Below are positions 42,021 to 52,153 of a DNA stretch of 64,000 nucleotides, one piece after another. The position numbers were made by a program, and so were the translations under genes. The DNA is taken from assembly GCF_002252445.1 (NCBI RefSeq), contig NZ_NNRJ01000009.1, positions 1 through 64,000 on the forward strand, in the 5' to 3' direction. This stretch comes from Brucella thiophenivorans. GTDB taxonomy: Bacteria; Pseudomonadota; Alphaproteobacteria; Rhizobiales; Rhizobiaceae. The notes beneath the pieces were generated by a model, which saw only the letters and a list, made by a program, of their open reading frames with translations, had not been told where the DNA came from and made no database searches. Position 1 is the stretch's first letter. Each line of letters begins with the position of its first letter.

Positions 42021-44042
42021 TTAGCTGTCGAGGAACGAACGCAGCTTGCGCGAACGGCTCGGATGCTTGAGCTTGCGCAATGCTTTCGCTTCGATCTGGC
42101 GGATACGTTCACGCGTTACGGAGAACTGCTGACCAACTTCTTCAAGCGTATGGTCAGTGTTCATGCCGATACCAAAGCGCATACGCAGCACGCGTTCTTC
42201 ACGCGGAGTCAGCGATGCGAGAACACGCGTCGTCGTATCGCGAAGGTTTGCCTGGATAGCGGCATCGATTGGCAGCAGTGCATTCTTGTCTTCGATGAAA
42301 TCGCCAAGGTGTGAATCTTCTTCATCACCGACAGGCGTTTCAAGCGAGATCGGCTCTTTCGCAATTTTGAGAACCTTGCGCACTTTTTCAAGCGGCATGG
42401 CCAGCTTTTCAGCCAGTTCTTCCGGCGTTGGCTCACGACCAATTTCATGCAGCATCTGGCGCGATGTACGAACGATCTTATTGATCGTTTCGATCATATG
42501 CACCGGAATACGAATGGTGCGTGCCTGATCCGCAATCGAACGGGTGATTGCCTGACGAATCCACCATGTCGCATAGGTCGAGAACTTGTAACCACGGCGA
42601 TATTCGAACTTATCAACCGCCTTCATCAGACCAATATTGCCCTCTTGAATGAGATCGAGGAACTGAAGGCCACGGTTGGTATACTTCTTGGCAATCGAGA
42701 TAACGAGACGAAGGTTGGCTTCCACCATTTCCTTCTTGGCAATGGTTGCTTCGCGTTCGCCCTTCTGAACCTGATTAACGATACGGCGGAATTCACCGAT
42801 CGAAATCGCAGTTTCAGTAGCAAGCATCTGAATTTCCGAACGGAGTCGATCAATCGCCCGTTCTTCTTTGGCTGCGAAATCTTTCCAGCCGCGCGCTGTC
42901 AAAGTGCTGACGCGCTCAACCCAGTTTGGATCAAGTTCGTGACCCTGATATTCTTTCAGGAAATCTTCACGACGCACGCCAAAGGATTCCGCCAAGCGAA
43001 GAAGCTTGCCTTCGTTCTGAACGAGACGCTTGTTAATGTCGTAAAGCTGTTCAACCAGCTGCTCAATACGGTTCTGGTTCAGCGAAAGCGACTTAACCGC
43101 CTTAATCAGCTGATCTTTCAGTTCCTTGTAGCGGCGTTCCTGGCTCGAAGACAGATCAGCGGCAGCGGCCAAGCGGCTTTCGACCTGCTGGTCCTGCAAC
43201 TTGCGCAGCTTGCGATAGGTATCAGCGATCAGATCGAGCGTTTCCATAACCTGTGGGCGTAGCTCGGCTTCCATGGCCGCCAGCGACAGGTTGGCTTCGT
43301 CCTCGTCGTCTTCTTCCTCTTCCGCAGGCATGTCGCCGCCGACATTGGTAATGTCGTCGTCATCACGCGAGCGGCGTGGACCCTTATCATCACGTGGCTT
43401 CTCTTCTTCCACGCGCTCAACGATAGGCGCTTGCTTGGCTTCAGGGCCGGCATAAGTGGTTTCGAGATCAATAATTTCGCGCAGCAGAATGTTGGATTCA
43501 TTCAGCTGTTCGCGCCAGATAATGATAGCCTGAAATGTCAGTGGGCTTTCGCAAAGCCCGGCAATCATCGTTTCGCGACCCGCTTCAATACGCTTGGCAA
43601 TGGCGATTTCGCCTTCGCGCGACAGAAGCTCGACCGTACCCATTTCGCGCAGATACATGCGCACAGGATCGTCGGTCCGGTCCGTTGGCTCTTTCTTGGT
43701 TGTGGTGGCAGCTACGGCAGTGCCAGTTGCCTCAACCAGATCGCCGCCTTCTTCCTGCTCATCATCACTGTTGTTGTCGTCGCGATCAGTTTCCTGCTCA
43801 TCGTCTTCAACAACGTTGATGCCCATATCCGACAGCATAGCCATCGTGTCTTCGATCTGCTCAGATGTCACTTCTTCGGAAGGAAGCACAGCATTCAGCT
43901 CGTCCATTGTGACGTAGCCGCGCTTCTTCGCAAGCTTGATCATCTTCTTGACAGCATCGTCAGAAAGGTCGAGAAGCGGCCCGTCGGTCGCACCTTCGCG
44001 CTCGACTTCGGCTTCTTCGTTTTCCTTAGCCTTCGTTGCCAT
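42021..44042 (-). CDS. rpoD: RNA polymerase primary sigma factor RpoD (sigma-70)
   Basis: The housekeeping sigma factor directs core RNA polymerase to most promoters. The 673-residue frame has region 1.1 near residues 25-80, region 1.2 ([22 protein letters not shown]), the long non-conserved region with acidic runs (about 215-250), region 2 ([39 protein letters not shown]), region 3 ([16 protein letters not shown]) and region 4 with the -35 helix in [24 protein letters not shown]. Start ATG 44042 has GGAGACGAG upstream. Order dnaG then rpoD on one strand is the common alphaproteobacterial arrangement. The 460 bp between them contain no gene. Confidence 0.97.
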   Translation of the reverse strand: MATKAKENEEAEVEREGATDGPLLDLSDDAVKKMIKLAKKRGYVTMDELNAVLPSEEVTSEQIEDTMAMLSDMGINVVEDDEQETDRDDNNSDDEQEEGGDLVEATGTAVAATTTKKEPTDRTDDPVRMYLREMGTVELLSREGEIAIAKRIEAGRETMIAGLCESPLTFQAIIIWREQLNESNILLREIIDLETTYAGPEAKQAPIVERVEEEKPRDDKGPRRSRDDDDITNVGGDMPAEEEEDDEDEANLSLAAMEAELRPQVMETLDLIADTYRKLRKLQDQQVESRLAAAADLSSSQERRYKELKDQLIKAVKSLSLNQNRIEQLVEQLYDINKRLVQNEGKLLRLAESFGVRREDFLKEYQGHELDPNWVERVSTLTARGWKDFAAKEERAIDRLRSEIQMLATETAISIGEFRRIVNQVQKGEREATIAKKEMVEANLRLVISIAKKYTNRGLQFLDLIQEGNIGLMKAVDKFEYRRGYKFSTYATWWIRQAITRSIADQARTIRIPVHMIETINKIVRTSRQMLHEIGREPTPEELAEKLAMPLEKVRKVLKIAKEPISLETPVGDEEDSHLGDFIEDKNALLPIDAAIQANLRDTTTRVLASLTPREERVLRMRFGIGMNTDHTLEEVGQQFSVTRERIRQIEAKALRKLKHPSRSRKLRSFLDS

Positions 44043-44504
44043 ATTGCTCGTCTCCAGGCGACACCGGTCGCGTCTAAGATATATAGAGTGGTCAAACGGT
44101 TTTGCGAGAGCGCCGTTTAACTGTTGATTCTGCGAATAGCTGATTTCACGTTAATGCCGGATTAACCCTGCCTTCATTAACGGATCCTGCTGTCTCCAAA
44201 TTCCTGTGGGTAGATCCGGTATCAATGGTCGCCATAAAGGCCCTGCCCGGTCTGTAATCATTGCCCATCAAGGTGGAATTCAGGAACTCATCCAGGTAAC
44301 GTCTGCAATATCAGTTCTTTATTCCTTGTCTGAACTGTCGTGATTCCGTCATTTGTGCCGCACGTCAAAAGCGACTCACCTGATTCGGGTCTAAAAAGCG
44401 AATCATTTATTGTCGCGGCGCATTCTCAGGCCCTCAAGTCACGCCTGATTCCCGCAAATCAGCGATTTCACCGGCGCGTTATCTTGAAGTGATTCGGCTA
44501 TGAA
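44043..44504. other. Intergenic region between dnaG and rpoD
   Basis: About 460 bp without a credible open frame. It should hold the rpoD promoter and, by convention in this order of genes, possibly a heat-responsive promoter, but I cannot point to a clear consensus match, repeat or terminator. Confidence 0.4.
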
Positions 44505-46460
44505 TTAGGACGAACCGGCACTACGACCAGAAGACAATCCAAAACCATCAATAAGCGCTTCCGTGGCTTCGGCCTGAGCAATCTGCTTTTGAATATCAAT
44601 GAGGCGGGCAAAGACTTCACCCGTTTCATCACTATCAAGCGATGCCTCAACAGCACGCAACTCCCTATGTAGGGTGCGCGCGCGCTGATGCAAGTGAAGC
44701 GCCTGTTTTAACGCTTCACGCACATCATCCTCCGCAGCCTGCGCTGTGGCTGTCCATTCGCGGGTCCGACGCACCGTTGCCTCAAGCATTTCGATCAGTT
44801 CAACATGACCGGCTGCGACCAGCGCCTTGCGCATTGCAAAACCATCATCCACATGACCTGACGCAAGAACGTCAAGCATTGCAAAATGCAGAACCTTCAA
44901 AGCCTCATGCTCAAAATCAAGCGCTGCCATTGCCTCGAAATCTTCTTCGATCAAGCGCGGATGATTAAGCAGCATCAGCACAATCGCCGTTTCGCGCAAA
45001 GGTGCATTGCGCCCCTTCACCACGTTGGACCGTGTCAGGCTGTCTGAGAAAGCAAGGCGTCCTCCAAAGGCTGCGCCGCCTCTTCCGCCTTGCTGCCCAC
45101 GGGGATTATTGCCCTTGCCGCGATTGAAATTACCGTTGCCGCGCTGGCCATTTTGCCTTCCCTGCCCAAAGAAAGCCTGCGCACGCTCACGCATTTCCTG
45201 ACTGTAGTGACGGCGAATATCTTCATTGGCAATGCGGCTGGTGATTTCGCGCAACCGAGCTTCAAGTTCGGCACGTCGTTCGGGCGTATCGAACACACCG
45301 CTTGCGGTTTCGCGCGTCCAGACCATATCGACAAGCGGCTTGGCATCGCGCAAGACTGCATAAAAAGCCGATGGACCTTCTGCCTTGACCAGATCGTCGG
45401 GGTCCTGCCCCTCCGGAAGCATTGCAAAACGCAGCGATTTGCCCGGCTGCAAACTGGGCAACCCAAGATCAGCAGCACGATGCGCTGCACGCACGCCAGC
45501 GCCATCACCATCAAAGCACAGGATTGGCTCAGGGCTGATACGCCAGAGCAATTCAAGCTGCTCTTCGGTCAAAGCTGTGCCAAGTGGCGCTACGGCCTGA
45601 TGAATCCCAGCCTGTGCCAGCGCAATCACATCCATATAGCCTTCAACGGCAATGATGGGCTTTGCTTCTTCACCGCCCTGTGGCTGACAAGCTTTTCGTG
45701 CACGCAAACCGTTGTAGAGAATGCGGCCTTTATGAAAGAGTTCGGTCTCGGGCGAATTCAGATATTTTGCAGGCGCATCAGCGGAAAGCGCGCGACCACC
45801 AAAAGCGATGATCCGCCCACGCAAATCCTCAATCGGGAACATGATACGGTCACGAAAACGATCATAGGATACGGCAATACCTTCGCCATGGACAACAAGA
45901 CCGCAAGCCTCGATCTGATCTTTCGCCACCCCCTTGGAGGCCAAAAACTCTTTGAGAGCATTGCGTGACTCCGGTGCATAGCCAATCCGGAATGTTTGCT
46001 GCGTTGCACTGGAAAGCCCGCGATCACGCAAATAGGCACGCGCTTTCGCACCCGATGCACTTTGCAACTGGCTCTCAAAAAACTGTGCTGCAAGCTCCAT
46101 CACTTCATAAAGCGTTGCGCGTTGTGCCTCGCGCTTTTCCATTTCTGGATCACGCTCAGGCATCGGAACGCCTGCCATATCTGCAACGCGTTCGACAGCT
46201 TCCGGAAAACTAGCACCCTCAAGCTCGGTCAGAAATTTGAAATGATCACCGGTCACGCCGCAACCGAAGCAATGGTAACGCCCCTTGCGGTCTTCACAGT
46301 GAAAGCTCGGCGTCTTCTCGCCATGAAATGGGCAGCAGCCCCAGAAGTCGCCCTTGGGTGGATTACTCTTCTTGCGATCAAACGAGACGCGCGTTCCGAT
46401 CAGCGTCGAAATCGGCACCCGATCTCTTATCTCATCAAGGAATGAAGGCGGAAAACGCAT
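44505..46460 (-). CDS. dnaG: DNA primase
   Basis: DnaG synthesises RNA primers for DNA replication. The N-terminal zinc-binding domain shows CPFHGEKTPSFHCEDRKGRY ending in CFGCG. The RNA polymerase/TOPRIM domain includes the EGYMDVIALAQAG motif and FDGDGAG acidic motif. The C-terminal third is the helicase-interaction domain, preceded by a Gly/Arg/Asn-rich linker (QGRQNGQRGNGNFNRG) around residue 440. Length is 651 aa, normal. The ATG at 46460 gives the standard MRFPPSFLDEIRDRVPI start. A 14-bp palindrome lies 40 bp upstream. rpoD follows about 460 bp downstream on the same strand. Confidence 0.96.
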   Translation of the reverse strand: MRFPPSFLDEIRDRVPISTLIGTRVSFDRKKSNPPKGDFWGCCPFHGEKTPSFHCEDRKGRYHCFGCGVTGDHFKFLTELEGASFPEAVERVADMAGVPMPERDPEMEKREAQRATLYEVMELAAQFFESQLQSASGAKARAYLRDRGLSSATQQTFRIGYAPESRNALKEFLASKGVAKDQIEACGLVVHGEGIAVSYDRFRDRIMFPIEDLRGRIIAFGGRALSADAPAKYLNSPETELFHKGRILYNGLRARKACQPQGGEEAKPIIAVEGYMDVIALAQAGIHQAVAPLGTALTEEQLELLWRISPEPILCFDGDGAGVRAAHRAADLGLPSLQPGKSLRFAMLPEGQDPDDLVKAEGPSAFYAVLRDAKPLVDMVWTRETASGVFDTPERRAELEARLREITSRIANEDIRRHYSQEMRERAQAFFGQGRQNGQRGNGNFNRGKGNNPRGQQGGRGGAAFGGRLAFSDSLTRSNVVKGRNAPLRETAIVLMLLNHPRLIEEDFEAMAALDFEHEALKVLHFAMLDVLASGHVDDGFAMRKALVAAGHVELIEMLEATVRRTREWTATAQAAEDDVREALKQALHLHQRARTLHRELRAVEASLDSDETGEVFARLIDIQKQIAQAEATEALIDGFGLSSGRSAGSS

Positions 46461-46500
46461 TGAGATTGTTTCTTTCAGGTCAGCAAGCTGTATAGTCTAT

Positions 46501-46514
46501 AGCCTATATAGGCT
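46501..46514. promoter_or_regulatory. Perfect 14-bp palindrome upstream of dnaG
   Basis: AGCCTATATAGGCT is a perfect palindrome 41 bp before the dnaG start, in the promoter region. It could be an operator; it overlaps AT-rich -10-like sequence (TATAGT upstream, TATATA within). Confidence 0.35.
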
Positions 46515-46595
46515 TGCGCGCAGATGCAGTCCATCACCCTGGCAAAACCCTCCCCGTTAATCACAAGCTGCGAACAACCAGTACGGCAAACCGTT

Positions 46596-46613
46596 TTGTC
46601 ACAAAACTGTCAC
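46596..46613 (+). promoter_or_regulatory. Pho-box-like site upstream of the Na/Pi transporter gene
   Basis: TTGTCAC-AAAA-CTGTCAC has the two-heptamer, four-base-spacer layout of PhoB boxes (consensus CTGTCAT-N4-CTGTCAT). It lies 158 bp before a phosphate transporter start on the same strand, which makes PhoB control plausible. Confidence 0.6.
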
Positions 46614-46770
46614 ATATCCTTCACGTGAGCGCCGCTAGGCTTGATTTTGAAGGCATTCAGGCCCATATTCTTTAACTGATATGATTAGCCGGAACATATT
46701 TTTTCTCTTTTTGTTGCGTAGACTTAACTGAAATATTTGTTCCCCCGCCTCCAACCTGAAAGGAGTTCCC

Positions 46771-48450
46771 GTGAACGGTTCTCTTGTCCTTTTGCATCTT
46801 GCCGGTGCTGTTGCCCTCCTGCTGTGGGCCACACGCATGGTGCGAACAGGTGTGGAGCGGGCCTATGGTGATCGCTTGCGCCGTCGTTTGCGCAACCAGA
46901 TGCAAAACCCGCTGCTTTCAATTGCCTTTGGTCTTGCGCTTGCAATCGCACTGCAAAGCTCGACAGCAGTCACACTGCTGGTCGGCTCTTTCGTCGGATC
47001 AGGCATTGTTAGTGGCGTCGCAGGCCTGATGGCGGTGCGCGGTGGCGAGCTTGGTTCGGCGCTTGTCGTCAAGATCCTGAGCTACGATCTCACACTTCTG
47101 GTGCCGCTCTGCCTTGTATCGGGCACCGTCATTTTCATGACGACAGAACGCCGTGACTGGCGGCAGATCGGGCGTATTCTCGTCGGTATCGGCCTGCTCA
47201 TCATGTCATTGGAAATGACAGGTCATGCAACCGAACCACTACGTCAAAGCGAACTTCTGCCCGTCATAGTCGATTACCTTTCCGGTGATCCAGTGACTGC
47301 CTATCTGCTGGCAGCGCTTATGACGTGGCTGTTTCATTCAAGCATCGCAGCCGTCATTCTGCTGACCACATTTGCATCACGCGGACTGATCACTCCTGAA
47401 CTGGCCGTGGTTATGGTGCTTGGCGTCAATCTCGGCTCTTCGATTATTGCACCTATCCTGACCCGCAATGCGCCACCTGAAACGCGCGTTGTACCGCTTG
47501 GCAATCTTTTGATGCGTGGAGCGGGCTCCTTGGTGATCCTCATCCTGTTTGAAACCTTCAAGCCATCGATTGCTTTCCTCGGTGGCGATCCGGTTTCGCA
47601 AGTGGTCAACGCGCATATTATGTTCAATGTCATTGTCATGGTCGCAGGCATTCCTCTTTCAGGATTGGTTCTACGCGCAACGGAAGCACTGGTGCATCTC
47701 AATGCCGACAAAAACGCACCCTCTCAACCGCTTGAGATCGAGGAATATAGTGCGCTTGATACGACAGTTCTTGATCGGCCCTCGCAGGCACTTGCCAATG
47801 CAACGCGCGAAGTGGTGGGCGTCTGTGACACAATTGAGGTCATGCTGCGACGCATTATCGACCTGTACGAAAAACCCGATCAGGCACGCATCAATGAACT
47901 CGCGGCTTTGGATGACCGGGTTGATAAAAAACACGCAGCCATCAAGCTTTACCTTACCAAGGTTGCAAGCAAGGATCTTGATGAATATGAAGCGCTGCGT
48001 ATGCAGGAGCTGATGGGCGCTTGTGTAAAGCTCGAACAGGTTGGCGACATCATCGTGCGCAACATGCTCGCGCATGTTCAGAAAAAGATGGATCACAATC
48101 TCGAATTTACCGAGGAAGGCTGGAAAGAGCTAAGCCACTTCCATGCCATGGTGCTCGCCAATGCGCATATGGCCTTTAACGTGATTGTCTCGCGGGATGG
48201 CCACACGGCGCGTCAGCTTGTGCAGGAGAAAGACAATCTGCGCGATCTGGAAAAGCAGACAAGCATGCGCCACTTCTCGCGCCTTCGCGATGGTTCAACC
48301 CGCAGCATCGAAACAAGCACCATCCATCTCGATACCATTCGCGATCTCAAGCAGATTAATTCGCTGCTGGCATCAATGGCTTACCCAGTTCTTGAAGAAC
48401 AGGGTCTGCTCGGTACAACACGCCTGAAAACGATCAAGCAAGGTTCATAG
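46771..48450 (+). CDS. Na/Pi cotransporter family protein (with C-terminal PhoU-like domain)
   Basis: A 559-residue inner-membrane protein for sodium-coupled phosphate transport. The membrane half (about 1-310) has two inverted repeats with the signature AIALQSSTAVTLLVGSFVG in the first; in the second the QSS becomes HSS (WLFHSSIAAVILLTTF). The C-terminal 230 residues form a helical PhoU-like domain. It begins with GTG at 46771, with AAAGGAG five bases upstream. A Pho-box-like site lies in its promoter region. A perfect terminator-like hairpin follows. Confidence 0.88.
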   Translation: MNGSLVLLHLAGAVALLLWATRMVRTGVERAYGDRLRRRLRNQMQNPLLSIAFGLALAIALQSSTAVTLLVGSFVGSGIVSGVAGLMAVRGGELGSALVVKILSYDLTLLVPLCLVSGTVIFMTTERRDWRQIGRILVGIGLLIMSLEMTGHATEPLRQSELLPVIVDYLSGDPVTAYLLAALMTWLFHSSIAAVILLTTFASRGLITPELAVVMVLGVNLGSSIIAPILTRNAPPETRVVPLGNLLMRGAGSLVILILFETFKPSIAFLGGDPVSQVVNAHIMFNVIVMVAGIPLSGLVLRATEALVHLNADKNAPSQPLEIEEYSALDTTVLDRPSQALANATREVVGVCDTIEVMLRRIIDLYEKPDQARINELAALDDRVDKKHAAIKLYLTKVASKDLDEYEALRMQELMGACVKLEQVGDIIVRNMLAHVQKKMDHNLEFTEEGWKELSHFHAMVLANAHMAFNVIVSRDGHTARQLVQEKDNLRDLEKQTSMRHFSRLRDGSTRSIETSTIHLDTIRDLKQINSLLASMAYPVLEEQGLLGTTRLKTIKQGS

Positions 48451-48454
48451 AAAA

Positions 48455-48485
48455 CGTTCAGAAAGGCTACGGGTCTTTCTGAACG
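48455..48485. terminator. Hairpin after the Na/Pi transporter gene
   Basis: CGTTCAGAAAG and CTTTCTGAACG pair perfectly over 11 bp around GCTACGGGT. There is no T-run, so it may stabilise the 3' end rather than terminate by itself. Confidence 0.6.
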
Positions 48486-48524
48486 CATAAAAGAACATGT
48501 CATCTACCGAATAACGACGTGACG

Positions 48525-48953
48525 CTAAAAATCGATCACCACTGAAGGTGCGCTGCGCTGTGCTGCACCATGGTAAACCGCCTCAATGTTATTGCCATCG
48601 GGATCGAGCACGAAAGCCGCATAATAATCGGGGTGATAAGGACGCTCGCCGGGAGCACCATTATCCTGACCGCCATTGTCCAGTGCGGCGCGGTAAAACG
48701 TGTCAACTGTCGCGCGATCTTTTGCCTGAAAGGCCAGATGGTGCCGGCCCGTCAATACACCGAGTGCGGCTGGACTATCCGCCGACGACACAACAAGTTC
48801 GTCGGCCCAGAAATAGCCGTCAGATGTCACATTGATAGGAATATCCAGTACGGCCAGAACAGCCGTATAGAAATCCTGACTGGCCTTAAGGTCGCGGACG
48901 ACAAGCTGAATATGGTCAATAAGCCTGCCGCGATGCAGTTGCATAGTTTCCAT
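48525..48953 (-). CDS. VOC/glyoxalase-like family protein
   Basis: A 142-residue protein of the vicinal oxygen chelate superfamily. It has one pair of beta-alpha-beta units: IDHIQLVVRDLKASQDFYTAVLAVL with a first metal-type histidine, HHLAFQAKDRATVDTFYRAAL in the middle, and VLDPDGNNIEAVYHG with a terminal glutamate. The DPDGNNIEAVYH end is typical of small dioxygenase-like or resistance-like VOC proteins of unknown substrate. The start at 48953 is the first of two close ATGs. It is convergent with the phosphate transporter gene. Confidence 0.83.
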   Translation of the reverse strand: METMQLHRGRLIDHIQLVVRDLKASQDFYTAVLAVLDIPINVTSDGYFWADELVVSSADSPAALGVLTGRHHLAFQAKDRATVDTFYRAALDNGGQDNGAPGERPYHPDYYAAFVLDPDGNNIEAVYHGAAQRSAPSVVIDF

Positions 48954-49151
48954 GGTCGTTCATCCGATGTGGGTTTATTTTTGCGTCGCAAAATTCCTGA
49001 CGGGTGAATGATCAGAATGCTTCAAGATGATACTTTCAGCAATATAAAACGCGCAAGACTTCTAAAATCCGAATGCAAGCAGGGATCGCTATCTGCTGGC
49101 ATTCGGGGTTTCTATTGCGGAGCATACCTCGGATGCGCAGTTCTCAGCGTT

Positions 49152-49604
49152 TTATTGCAGCAGTGTTTTCACCAAAGCGCTGGCCTTGGTGAAATCCATC
49201 TGGCCAGCATAGCGCTCTTTAAGAGCGGCCATGACCTTGCCCATATCGCGCAAGCCCTGAGCGCCAATATCGGCGATCACATCTGCGCAGGCTTTCTTGA
49301 TCTCGTCTTCACTCATCTGCGCTGGCAGAAAATCATTGAGAATGAGGATTTCCGCACGCTCGCCTTCAGCCAATTCGATGCGATTGCCTTCTTCATAAAT
49401 GCGTGCGGATTCTTCGCGCTGCTTGACCATCTTGCCAAGAATGCCAAGCAGTTCTTCATCGCCAACGGGGTCTTTTCCCGCACCGCGATTGGCAATATCG
49501 CGATCCTTGACCGCTGCCATGATCAGACGCAGTGTGGACAAGCGAAGCTTATCCTGCGCCTTCATAGCGGCGGTCATTGCATCAGAAATCTCTTGGCGCA
49601 GCAT
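49152..49604 (-). CDS. yqeY: GatB/YqeY domain-containing protein
   Basis: A 150-residue, all-helical cytosolic protein with the GatB/YqeY tail domain. The N-terminal half starts MLRQEISDAMTAAMKAQDKLRLSTLRLIMAA, and the C-terminal part includes AEILILNDFLPAQMSEDEI and DMGKVMAALKERYAGQMD. The same fold is the tRNA-binding tail of the GatB amidotransferase subunit, so a tRNA-linked role is often suggested but not proven. AGGAG lies seven bases before the ATG at 49604. It is divergent from carA with about 345 bp between. Confidence 0.92.
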   Translation of the reverse strand: MLRQEISDAMTAAMKAQDKLRLSTLRLIMAAVKDRDIANRGAGKDPVGDEELLGILGKMVKQREESARIYEEGNRIELAEGERAEILILNDFLPAQMSEDEIKKACADVIADIGAQGLRDMGKVMAALKERYAGQMDFTKASALVKTLLQ

Positions 49605-49721
49605 ATGTTTCTCCTAAAATCTGTAAACTGTTCAATTAAACCCGCTTCTATTCTAAAAGCGGGGGCATAAGCAATCACACGCCCAAATCCGACATTTCAT
49701 GAAAAGCTTGCAATCAGGCAA

Positions 49722-49749
49722 TTGACCCGGAGTGCAAGTTTCTCTATTC
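49722..49749 (+). promoter_or_regulatory. Candidate sigma-70-type promoter of carA
   Basis: TTGACC and CTATTC are spaced by 16 bp and lie about 200 bp before carA. The elements fit the alphaproteobacterial -35/-10 pattern and would give a long leader containing the hairpin at 49785. Confidence 0.45.
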
Positions 49750-49784
49750 CTCAAAGCTTAGCAGGACATCGGTATGTGCTCACG

Positions 49785-49812
49785 GCGGGAAGTTTAATCC
49801 CCGCTGCTTTTT
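49785..49812 (+). promoter_or_regulatory. Terminator-like hairpin in the carA leader
   Basis: GCGGG and CCCGC pair around AAGTTTAATC and are followed by TGCTTTTTGG. In the middle of an untranslated leader this could be an attenuator; carB has a related hairpin upstream. Confidence 0.4.
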
Positions 49813-49950
49813 GGCGCATATATGGCCCCGAAAACACCGGTTTTCAAGTTGCTCAGCCTTGAGCGGCTTAAACATGGACACATGCCGCATGACTGATAAA
49901 CCAAAAACGCGCGCCGGACGGCAGCGCGAAACCACGCAGGAGTGCACGCC

Positions 49951-51174
49951 ATGACCAAATCCCCATCGAAGACAGCACCCTGGACAATTGCCAAGCGAAC
50001 CGCCGTTCTGGTGCTGGCGGACGGCACCGTTATTGAAGGTCAGGGCGTTGGCGCAACCGGCGCGATTGAAGCGGAAGTCGTCTTCAACACCGCCCTTACC
50101 GGCTATGAAGAAATCCTGACCGACCCTTCCTATGCAGGCCAGATCGTCACTTTCACGTTCCCGCATATCGGCAATGTCGGCGCAAACGCTGAAGACATCG
50201 AAGACCTGACACCCGCCAATCGCCACGGCGCAGTCGGTGCGATCTTCAAGGCAGACATTACCACGCCATCCAATTTCCGCGCCTCTGAACACCTCGACGC
50301 TTGGTTGAAAAGCCGCGGCGTCATCGCACTGACCGGCATCGACACCCGTGCGCTGACCGCTCTTATCCGTGAGCGCGGCGCACAGAACGCCGTCATCGCG
50401 CATGACCCGGAAGGCAATTTCGACATCGATGCACTCAAGGCACGCGCCGCCAGCTGGTGCGGCCTTGAAAACCTCGACCTCGCAAAAGATGTTACCATCG
50501 GTCAGAGCCAAACTTGGGATCAAACTCCATGGGCGCTCGGTGAAGGCTACGGCGAGCAGGGCGACGCCCCATATCATGTGGTTGCGCTCGACTTCGGCGT
50601 GAAGCGCAATATTCTGCGTCTGCTCTCGGGCCTTGGCGCGAAAGTGACCGTGCTGCCTGCAACGGCGACCGCAGAAGACGTGCTGGCTTATAATCCAGAC
50701 GGAATTTTCCTATCGAACGGCCCTGGCGATCCGGCTGCAACTGGCGAGTACGCTGTGCCAACCATTCAGAAGCTTGTTGATAGTGAACTACCGGTTTTCG
50801 GTATTTGCCTCGGCCACCAGATGCTGGCATTGGCGCTTGGTGCCAAGACCGAAAAGATGCATCAGGGCCATCATGGTGCAAACCATCCGGTCAAAGATTA
50901 CACCACCGGCAAAGTTGAAATCGTATCAATGAACCACGGCTTTGCGGTTGATTCCGACAGCCTGCCGGATCATGTCGAAGAAACACATGTTTCGCTGTTT
51001 GACGGCACCAATTGCGGCCTGCGCGTTATCGGTAAGCCGGTCTTCTCCGTGCAGCATCACCCTGAAGCTTCGCCCGGCCCACAGGACAGCCACTATCTGT
51101 TCCGCCGCTTCATCAATCTGATCCGTGAGAAGAAGGGCGAAGCGCTCCTGCCTGAACGCGAAGAAGCTGCTTGA
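49951..51174 (+). CDS. carA: Carbamoyl-phosphate synthase small subunit (glutaminase)
   Basis: CarA hydrolyses glutamine and channels ammonia to CarB for carbamoyl phosphate, used in arginine and pyrimidine synthesis. The N-terminal domain (about 20-160) has [20 protein letters not shown] and [20 protein letters not shown]. The class I amidotransferase domain has the nucleophile cysteine in [17 protein letters not shown] and the His/Glu pair in [15 protein letters not shown]. Length is 407 aa. ATG 49951 follows AGGAG; a GTG at 49942 is less likely. It is separated from carB by a metallopeptidase gene on the other strand and has its own terminator. Confidence 0.97.
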   Translation: MTKSPSKTAPWTIAKRTAVLVLADGTVIEGQGVGATGAIEAEVVFNTALTGYEEILTDPSYAGQIVTFTFPHIGNVGANAEDIEDLTPANRHGAVGAIFKADITTPSNFRASEHLDAWLKSRGVIALTGIDTRALTALIRERGAQNAVIAHDPEGNFDIDALKARAASWCGLENLDLAKDVTIGQSQTWDQTPWALGEGYGEQGDAPYHVVALDFGVKRNILRLLSGLGAKVTVLPATATAEDVLAYNPDGIFLSNGPGDPAATGEYAVPTIQKLVDSELPVFGICLGHQMLALALGAKTEKMHQGHHGANHPVKDYTTGKVEIVSMNHGFAVDSDSLPDHVEETHVSLFDGTNCGLRVIGKPVFSVQHHPEASPGPQDSHYLFRRFINLIREKKGEALLPEREEAA

Positions 51175-51197
51175 AATCAGCTATGAACTAAAAACGA

Positions 51198-51226
51198 AAG
51201 CCGGGATTTGATCCCGGCTTTTTCTT
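51198..51226. terminator. Terminator between carA and the metallopeptidase gene
   Basis: AAAGCCGGGAT and ATCCCGGCTTT pair perfectly around TTG, followed by TTTCTTT on the plus strand. Confidence 0.9.
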
Positions 51227-51247
51227 TATTCATAGTCATCTCAGCGA

Positions 51248-52153
51248 TCAAATATCGCCACTAAATGTATCACAGGAATCGATCTTCCCGCTATCAAAAC
51301 CGCGCTGGAACCATTTTGCGCGTTGCGCCGATGTACCGTGGTTGAAACTTTCCGGCACAACATATCCCTGAGAGCGCTTTTGCAGCGTATCGTCACCAAT
51401 CTGATGCGCAGCATTAATCGCTTCTTCGAGGTCGCCCGCTTCCAGAATACCTTTCTGATCAGTGTAATAACCCCAGACACCTGCAAAGCAATCCGCCTGC
51501 AATTCGACGCGCACTGACATTTGATTGGCCTGCGCCTCGTTCATTTGCTGACGCATCTGATTGAAACGCGGCAGAATGCCGAGCAAGTTCTGCACATGAT
51601 GCCCAACCTCGTGCGCGATCACATAGGCATTAGCGAAGTCACCCGATGCACCAAACTTGGTCGCAAGCTCGTTGAAGAACGTCAAATCGAGATAAAGCTT
51701 GCGATCTCCGGGGCAGTAGAACGGACCCGATGCCGAAGAGGCCATGCCGCAAGCAGAACGCACGCCATCCGAGAAAATAACCATTGTCGGCGGTGCGTAA
51801 GCCTGTCCGCGCGATTGGAAAATACCGCTCCACGTGTCTTCGGTTTCAGCCAGAATCGTGCGTGCAAATTGCGTCGCCTCATCATTGGCAACCTTGCCAC
51901 CGCTGCTCTGCTGGCTCGTTTGGGTTGACTGAATGCTGCCATCACCAAAAAGCAACGGCAGCGGATCAATACCAAACGCGCGTAGTACAAAAAACATCAC
52001 GACAAGAATGAGAATGCCGGAGATACCGCCGCCTCGCATAATGCGAAAGCCCGGACCACCACCCATGCCGCCGCCGCGAAAGCCCCCGCCTCCGCTTTGT
52101 TGTCCACGTACGTCTTCGACATTATCGCTTTGTCTACGGCCTTGCCAACGCAT
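51248..52153 (-). CDS. Neutral zinc metallopeptidase, YpfJ family
   Basis: A 301-residue membrane-anchored metallopeptidase. A Gly/Arg-rich cytoplasmic N-terminus (GGGGFRGGGMGGGPGF) is followed by one helix, GILILVVMFFVLRAFGI (about 45-61), and a C-terminal catalytic domain, probably periplasmic. The zinc site is HEVGHHVQNLLG, with a third ligand glutamate in VELQADCFAGVWGYY. FYCPGDRKLYLDLTFF is a conserved family block. GGGGAG lies before the ATG at 52153. It lies between carA and carB, convergent with carA and divergent from carB. Confidence 0.92.
   Translation of the reverse strand: MRWQGRRQSDNVEDVRGQQSGGGGFRGGGMGGGPGFRIMRGGGISGILILVVMFFVLRAFGIDPLPLLFGDGSIQSTQTSQQSSGGKVANDEATQFARTILAETEDTWSGIFQSRGQAYAPPTMVIFSDGVRSACGMASSASGPFYCPGDRKLYLDLTFFNELATKFGASGDFANAYVIAHEVGHHVQNLLGILPRFNQMRQQMNEAQANQMSVRVELQADCFAGVWGYYTDQKGILEAGDLEEAINAAHQIGDDTLQKRSQGYVVPESFNHGTSAQRAKWFQRGFDSGKIDSCDTFSGDI

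Noticed and set aside
42447-43262. 271-residue open frame on the plus strand
   Set aside because: Antisense to rpoD, which is beyond doubt; no recognisable motif in the shadow.
45090-45968. 292-residue open frame on the plus strand
   Set aside because: Antisense to dnaG; high GC third positions of dnaG open the opposite frame.
49780-50577. 265-residue frame on the minus strand opposite carA
   Set aside because: It mirrors carA coding sequence and has no start signal or family.
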